From positions 25,360,987-25,424,986 of the forward strand of contig CP136063.1 of the NCBI GenBank assembly GCA_032622095.1: a stretch of DNA of 64,000 nucleotides, written 5' to 3'. Shown here piece by piece: positions 58,206 through 64,000 of the stretch. The notes beneath the pieces are model-generated. The model was given only the letters and a program-made list of their open reading frames with translations. It did no database searches and had not been told where the DNA came from. This DNA comes from Siphonodentalium dalli (Eukaryota > Mollusca > Scaphopoda > Gadilida > Siphonodentaliidae). Numbering within the stretch: the first letter of the stretch is position 1; each line of letters starts with the position of its first letter. The position numbers and the translations under genes were made by a program.

Positions 58206-60150
58206 AACATAAAACTAAGTTAGATCTAACCTGAAATTCTTATAAGACGGTCACCGACGATCTAACGTCGAAATTTAACTGTCAAAAGTGAGATGGGCGG
58301 AGCTATAAAACTAACATATTTCACGTGTGCTCAGCTTAGAAGACTGCAAAGTAGTTCTACCTTAGAAAATCCCCATTAAAACAACTATAAAATTTCACGT
58401 ATGCTTTATGTTAGAAAATTTCTACCTTAGTTCTACGTTAGACAAAATCGCACATGTGTCCGAATGTGTCGAGTGATGCAGAACACAGATTAATTAACTT
58501 TCGATAGGTTAAATATATTAAATACCATGCAGCTAGCTTTATAATGTAACAAAAACAATTTCACATATAATACAATATATATTTCTTTTCAAGACTATAT
58601 AATAAATAATATAATAAATACATGGAATATCAATACAAATCAATACCAACAACACATTGCACTTAATATGATTTAATTTATATATAGCGGAGAAACTTTA
58701 AATATTTTGCTTCCTCCACAGTTGATTGATCACATTCGACATAGTTTCCTTAAATTTGGGCATTTCGGTTTTGTTTTTCTTCCTGAAATTGGATTGTATT
58801 TGTTGCCAAAATTTAGGCAATTTATATAAGTGGTTTTCCCATTTATGACCGAATTATGCATATTTAAGTTAATAGAAATCCGATTTGTTGTATGTATGTG
58901 TATATACGTACACTTTACATTATGTTAATAAAACTACTTTGAAATTTTCATTAGAGACATATATATAATTTGTATGGCTTGAATCATGCACAGGAGCTTG
59001 TCATAACGTGCTCCGCTATATTTTATCACAGGCATTTCTGAAAATATCATTTCTAAAAAAAATATCGCACAAAACAAATAAAAATTTATTTTTTGTTGTG
59101 TTATATTTTTTTAGAAACAATCTTGTCAGAAATTCCAACGGCTGCAGTCATGGGCAATTGTGATAGGCCTGCGTGATTTCTGCAATACTCGTGTGTATGC
59201 AACTATGCATGCATATTATATGCATGTATGATGTATCCATATGAGATATAATTATAATGTACATTAATCGGGAGTGCGGCCTACACTTGTTATTTTACGC
59301 TTCGCTAAATGGTGCTATCCAGCGATGTGTACTGCATTAGACATTTTATTTTGCAAATTATCTACATAGTGCATGCATGTTATTTTGCAGCCAGTTTTAT
59401 ACACACGTGACGAGTATACTAGTGAATTATATATATTTATGACAAAATACCTCATCATTTTCTAAATATTAACACTACCGTACCGTACTTAATTGAAAAT
59501 TGTTTCTAAATTAATAAATAGCATCACACAATGTAGACAATCATTGCTGATTATAATGCAGTGCATATCCGCTGATTGTACCATTTAGCAATGCGTAGAC
59601 ACATAATTAATGTATTCGTGGTTCAACAACTTTAGAGTTATCAATCTTGCATGCTCTTGGACCAAATGATTTGCGATTGGTGTCATTATAACAGTAGAGT
59701 TACCACACTTGGTCTATCAACAATGTCCACGTTCCACCAATAATGCACAATTCCATCGATTATGCGGCAGCATCATAGTGTGTGACAAACTCCAGGCAGA
59801 GTTATCTCCCATCGCTACGCTGGATATCATATCGCAGCGATAGCGTAGAGGGCGCTGTATGGAGTTTGAGTGTGTGATACATAGAGAGAAGAACGTGGAA
59901 GAAGATGAGCTCAGTTGACACAAATATTGTGACGACTGCCTGGGGTATACAATATACAGTTATTGACTGATATGGAGGGAGTTTTGTTATACGTGCATGT
60001 TCAATGTGAAGAAAGAAGACAGTCCATTGGGTCGACATGCTGGCTTGCGAGTTATTACACGTACCTGTACCGACTTCATATATAATCTGTCGCCTTTTTC
60101 AAGAAGAAAAACTACCTTCTCATTATCAAAGACTGAGGTCAATTTAAAGT
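58206..60150. other. AT-rich stretch, no gene recognised
   Basis: No coding region is recognised. A region of repeated TTAGATCTAAC/ACCTTAGAAAA/TACGTTAGA words spans about 58,215-58,445. At 59,787-59,870, CAAACTCCAGGCAGAGTTATCTCCC and a related inverted end TATGGAGTTTG frame a short GC-richer patch with GCGATAGCGTAGAG and its near complement, possibly a small molluscan repeat. Short frames at 59,717-60,038 (minus) have no recognisable domain. Confidence 0.5.
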
Positions 60151-60400
60151 TTGGTGCACCCCCCCCCCCCCCCCCCCCCTTGGATCCAAATTTTCCAAAT
60201 CAACTGCCCTAAAAATTCCAAATTTTGGAAATTCCATATGCACCCCCTCCCCGTTGGGGTCCAAATTTTCCAAATCTACATCTACTATTCTAAAATATTT
60301 CCAATTTTTGGAAATTCTGTAGTTCCATTTGCACAACCCATCATTGGGATAAATTTTCCAACAGGATATTCCAGATATTTCGGAACTTTTCAACTAGTCA
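60151..60400. repeat. 21-bp C tract followed by a diverged AAATTTTCCAAA repeat
   Basis: An uninterrupted run of 21 C lies at 60,159-60,179. After it, a unit of about 80-100 bp recurs two to three times: TGCACCCC..., GGRTCCAAATTTTCCAAATC, AAATTCCAAATTTTGGAAAT, TTCCATATGCACCCC. The AAATTTTGGAAATT words are partly self-complementary. Translation across the C tract gives runs of Pro or Gly that are not genes. Confidence 0.8.
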
Positions 60401-61330
60401 CCCACCTAGGAGACCAATTTGCCAACTTAGTAGTATTACTTTATGTGGGCTTTTTTGACTTTATTGGGCGGGCTTTTCAAAATTGAATGAAATGATATAT
60501 ATCAATAAATAAATACGTAAAATACATCATAATAATACATCAATAATCATAAAATACTATAAAATACAAAAGTTACACAAACTCGTTAAAGACATATATA
60601 TGTGGGCAATTTCACGAAGTTGTACTATATTGAGACCCTCGGTGATATCGGAACAAAATATAAACCCAATTTTAAATTTAGCATATGAATTAATAATAGT
60701 TTTTCTTTCGACATTAATGATTGTTTTTAAAAAAACATCATCCTAAAACTTGAAGGTTTATATACATGAGCCGGTCTTGTGTACATGCATGAGGATTAAC
60801 GGAATTTTGGAACATTATATATTTGGGCCCTATAATAAAAGTATGATTGTTGACAGAGTTTTTGGAATAACATGCAAGATGTCGCAAGTGTTATATATTT
60901 CCAAATTAATTAGATTCAAACTTATAACGAAATAGACATATTGCATAGTATGATTATAAAAAATAAATTCTGGTTTGTCGCTGAAGAGCGTTGTTGGTTA
61001 TCATGTCCCCGAAGCAGGAAGCAGGAAGCTGTTGGCGGTAGGTGGTTTGTTCTTTGTTCTTTGTCTTGTGTCTTGTTGTTGTCATTGGGATGAGTCAGTG
61101 CTGTGTGTAGCCGGGATGGGCCATCTGGGCGTCTCTGCTGTTTCCAGGAGGTGTATTTGGCGTCTCTGAGAGGATGAGGTGGAAGGTTGAAGAGGCGGAT
61201 GCATCTTGGTGTTGTGGTGCCTGAAATGGTAGAGAGGGGATACTCGTAGTTAATTCAGTACATAGTCGCGGGATTTACTTGTTTATTGGCCCCTAATTCA
61301 CCTAGGTCTAAATGTCATTATATGCCGATA
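60401..61330. other. Unannotated stretch, no gene recognised
   Basis: AT-rich DNA to about 60,970, then a GT-rich patch (60,975-61,240) with a 64-codon forward frame that includes a hydrophobic stretch, LLAVGGLFFVLCLVSCC. No family is recognised and no splice context is convincing, so it is not called. Confidence 0.45.
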
Positions 61331-61331
61331 G

Positions 61332-61586
61332 CTACTATCTGATACTGATGCAGAGCCATGGTTACCTAGCCTGGAGGCTGTTTTGCCGTAATTTGATTTG
61401 TCGTATTGTTAAATATGATTAAATATATAATTTGCTCGGTGCACCTGTCCCTAAGTGACAATATGGCCAACGACTGGGTAAGGCTACTCTCTGATACCGA
61501 TGCATAACCATGGTTACCGAGCCTGGAGGGTAAGACTACTCTCAGAAACCGATGCATAGCCGCGGTTATCGAGCTTGAGGGTAGAC
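61332..61586. repeat. Short repeat with 42-bp period, three copies
   Basis: CTACT(A/C)TCTGATACYGATGC followed by AYCCATGGTTACC and GAGCCTGGAGG occurs at 61,332, 61,494 and, more diverged, 61,536. The last two are in tandem at 42 bp; the first is separated by about 110 bp of unrelated DNA. The palindromes CCATGG and CCGCGG mark equivalent positions. Confidence 0.75.
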
Positions 61587-62091
61587 GTGCCAGTTGGAGA
61601 AAAGACGTTTGCATGGAACCACAAAAGTATCGCGTGTTTGTACTTGTAGAATGTTTTCCATTGATTTATCGTTTAGCGTTATTATCAATGATAATGATGA
61701 GAGATTAGTCTATATATGTATCATAAAGCTACAATATATCAAACACTTCGACAGTTAGCTGACCATATCACACGTTCTCATATGTACTCAGATATAGCAA
61801 GTAGCCCTGCTTACGTTATATTATATATATACATCAATTAAATTTGATCTCAATGGCACGGTCAGTCCTTGTGTAATTTGACCATAGACATATATTGCTA
61901 ATGATACCAGCGGTGAATACATTATGTAATATGTCCAGGCATCTAACAATCGGTTGTAAATGATTACCAGACCAGGGTGTAAGGGCGACCTCCGGGCGGG
62001 CACGCAAATCCTTTCGCAGCAGATTACCAGATGTGGTTTATTCAGAGTTTTATAGCCACAGGAGGCCATAACAAATGCACAGGTCTATAGT
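61587..62091. other. Unannotated stretch upstream of the candidate two-exon gene
   Basis: AT-rich DNA with no recognisable gene. The 82-codon minus-strand frame at 61,821-62,069 has no domain I recognise. A possible splice acceptor, GTTTTATAG, precedes an open frame at 62,056. Confidence 0.45.
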
Positions 62092-62955
62092 ATGAAGAAC
62101 TACCACAGAACTATACCACAGATGCAAAACACGGATATGAGGTACGTTCTGTTGTTATCAATTTAATTTCAACATTTTATAATTTTACAATATTGCGACA
62201 CTCTGCATACGTTCAACTAACCGAGTACCGATATACAATGTACTTTATATAAATAAAGTAATCATAGCCGTACGGACCATGGGCTGTGGGGACTGCGTGT
62301 TGAAAGCTACAAATTCGGACAATGTTCGGGCAAATTGGAGATATTTTCTGTAAAATTCGGACAATTTTCTGGCAAATTTAATGATATTTCAGGGGGAAAT
62401 CGTGGCAATATTTTTCACATTTATGCCCAAATTATTCAAATTTAAGATTAATTTGAATGTATTTTGTTATATTTCTATGTATATACAAGATGTATATACT
62501 ACAAAAGCTGCGTTACAACGATGAATATATCATGTACACAAATTCGGGCACAAATATCTACCTACAAATTCGGGCGCCCGTACGGCTATGAAAGTAATGA
62601 AGTAAGACACATGTGGTCATCGATGACTTTATTTGAGGATACACGTTTTATTTGTCTATAATCACTATAACGAGTGTGTTCAGTAATTCCTTATCACTCT
62701 TCGTCGGCATCGATACACGCATGTGCGCATATATATACACAGTATTTCAATTTTATTAACAATTATGTATATCTCTTTTCCAGATATAAGTTCGATCGAA
62801 CAAGAAAGAATATCAAAAGCTATCGACAGGACACTTCGGAATGGTGCAAAAATCAAACGTGTTGTGACCGCTCTCCCATGCATGACTCGGAAGTGATCGG
62901 GAATTTTACAGAACAATTACCCAATATAAGCTGTGCATGGTTGTATGAAATGTGA
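62092..62955 (+). CDS. Candidate small two-exon gene, product unknown
   Basis: A first exon from ATG at 62,092 to 62,141 reads MKNYHRTIPQMQNTDM and ends ATGAG before a strong donor, GTACGT. A second exon from 62,784 follows a good acceptor (ATCTCTTTTCCAG at 62,771-62,783). Splicing these keeps the frame: the join gives Arg, then YKFDRTRKNIKSYRQD, a Cys-rich patch EWCKNQTCCDRSP, an NFTEQLPNIS segment with a possible glycosylation site, and the C-terminus AWLYEM with TGA at 62,953-62,955. The total is 73 residues. The frame is also open upstream to 62,056 behind a possible acceptor, so exon 1 could be internal. Another exon-2 frame reads SIEQERISKAIDRTLRNGAK, also plausible, so the coding frame is unsure. 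The putative 642-bp intron contains a MITE (62,263-62,590). No family is recognised. Confidence 0.25.
62263..62590. mobile_element. 328-bp MITE with perfect 8-bp target duplication
   Basis: The element begins CATAGCCGTACGGACC and ends with the complement of CATAGCCGTACGGGCG. The flanks are AAAGTAAT at 62,255-62,262 and AAAGTAAT at 62,591-62,598, a perfect 8-bp duplication. ACAAATTCGG(A/G)C repeats occur near both ends (about 62,310, 62,352, 62,539 and 62,566). An 8-bp duplication fits hAT among others; the termini do not let me name the superfamily. There is no coding capacity. Confidence 0.85.
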
Positions 62956-64000
62956 CGATAAACGCTGAATGCCAAAGGATGTACATATATATGGATATTA
63001 ATAAATGCAAAAGCTGTACTGGACCACTGGAAGCAAGAACTAATACGAATGTTTATCTAAAATGCTTATACATCTATCTGGAACAGTATTTCGCTGTGCG
63101 TTCGTTGTGTCAGTATCATTATGTGCGTCTGGACGTTACTGTTTGATAACAGGACGGAAATACACGTGGGCTTCCTCAATGTCCGCATGCAGTAACTACA
63201 TGAGATTTCTCTACCCCAAAAAACATATGTGAATATGGTACTCATAAAAGTGTTGTGATTGTGAAATTTGGGGACTATACTCCGACACTATACATAGTGA
63301 GTCGAGGTCACACACATGTATTATTCTAAAAAGGAACATAATTCTCGGACTTAATACGTTGAAGGAACTGTTAGCAAAACATAGTTTATTCCTCTTTTAG
63401 ACTCATTATATCGGACTGTTTCTGGATCTTATTTTAAAACATAACATGTTGGAAATTAGAACCCATCTATATCGGTATAATCTGGCTTCAATTTTAACCA
63501 AAGATTTCATAGTGGGGTCTCCCCATTGTTGAGTGTTTTGCTTATAGCACACTCTTTATGCACTGTACTGTATAATAATATGGCTTTTGTTTACTAACAA
63601 GGCATACGATCGTGACAATAATATGCTATCTATGCAATATTTTGGATTTGTATAAGAACAAAATATGTTTGTATTTTAATATTCTTTCTGTTTATGGCGG
63701 TTTTAACGGATATGACTTTTTAAACACAATACCCAGCGCGAAGGTCATCCGTATTTTTAATTGAATAACTTATAGCACCATATACAATGTAAGCCTATTT
63801 TCATATGTTTCTGTGTTTAATTTTTCAAGGATATATCCATGGCTCCAGACCGAGTTACAACATATTTACATTTTTCATATAAAAATCTATAGTTAGATCA
63901 TTAGTATGTAGAAATTATAGCAACATATTAAGTATGTTTATAACGCAGTCTCTTTCAACGTGTTCATATTTATCATGTGAAACATAACTTTTATACACCA
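62956..64000. other. AT-rich stretch to window end, no gene recognised
   Basis: No recognisable gene, repeat array or transposon end. The 64-codon forward frame at 62,952-63,146 overlaps the end of the candidate gene and contains KCKSCTGPLE but no identifiable domain. Confidence 0.5.

Noticed and set aside
60139..60486. Proline- or glycine-rich ORFs across the C tract
   Set aside because: The runs are direct products of the C21 homopolymer and a tandem repeat.
62784..62895. Alternative exon-2 frame (SIEQERISKAIDRTLRNGAK) as a G-protein alpha subunit exon
   Set aside because: A weak resemblance to the RSxxID..L helix of G-alpha proteins, but no GAGESGKST-type P-loop follows and the frame stops soon after; too short to support.
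1..64000. tRNA, rRNA or other structured RNA genes
   Set aside because: I looked for tRNA A/B-box pairs and rRNA landmarks and found none I could support. A covariance-model scan would be needed to exclude them.

Overview
This window is eukaryotic, non-genic, repeat-dominated DNA, most likely from a bivalve or other mollusc. It is AT-rich outside the satellite, has no compact gene arrangement, no rRNA or tRNA that I can recognise, and many transposon relics. The taxonomic hint is a repeat near 6.9-7.33 kb. It combines a 'CCAAGATGGCTGCTGGC' block, a run of ACGCACGGACGAC-like units, 'CCATGGCAATAGCTCA' and a terminal 'GAGCTAAAA', an arrangement I know from bivalve genomes. The phrase 'GAGTTATCTCCC' near 59.8 kb, common in molluscs, agrees with this. 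No host gene is convincingly complete; the best candidate is a small two-exon frame at 62,092-62,955.

Layout. 1-5.8 kb holds a broken ORF1/Gag-like pseudogene of a tyrosine-recombinase (DIRS/Ngaro-type) retrotransposon, carrying an in-frame 30-bp tandem expansion, then a possible retroposon 3' end. 6.34-8.29 kb is a non-autonomous Tc1/mariner-like element (TA target duplication) with the bivalve-type repeat nested inside. 9.4-10.1 kb is a tyrosine recombinase C-terminal fragment cut by a 457-bp TTAA-flanked (piggyBac-like) MITE that holds two large hairpins. 10.6-11.1 kb is one of three copies of a long-TIR MITE. 11.2-13.6 kb has a 49-bp minisatellite, a frameshifted Gag-zinc knuckle-protease pseudogene, and a 39-42 bp minisatellite interrupted by an open 199-codon minus-strand frame with an SGNH-like pattern. 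13.84-14.02 kb is a 184-bp hairpin MITE whose ends match those of the 6.3-8.3 kb element.

14,346-53,395 is one satellite array of a 53-bp monomer (about 700 copies). It is organised into nested multi-kilobase higher-order duplications and split by two non-autonomous hAT-like elements (49,570-50,694 and 51,516-52,603). Each hAT-like element is flanked by a perfect 8-bp duplication of satellite sequence, so the three blocks were once continuous. The many long minus-strand reading frames here come from the monomer itself and are not annotated as genes.

53.4-64 kb is AT-rich and includes a 30-33 bp minisatellite, a cluster of TTAAGC/GCTTAA dyads, a C2H2 zinc-finger pseudogene, two oppositely oriented MITE copies, a 21-bp C tract, a 42-bp-period repeat, and the candidate two-exon gene whose putative intron carries a 328-bp MITE with a perfect 8-bp target duplication.

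The functional content is therefore transposon and satellite biology rather than a set of cooperating genes. The most distinctive object is the homogenised, recently reshuffled 53-bp array with its two hAT insertions.
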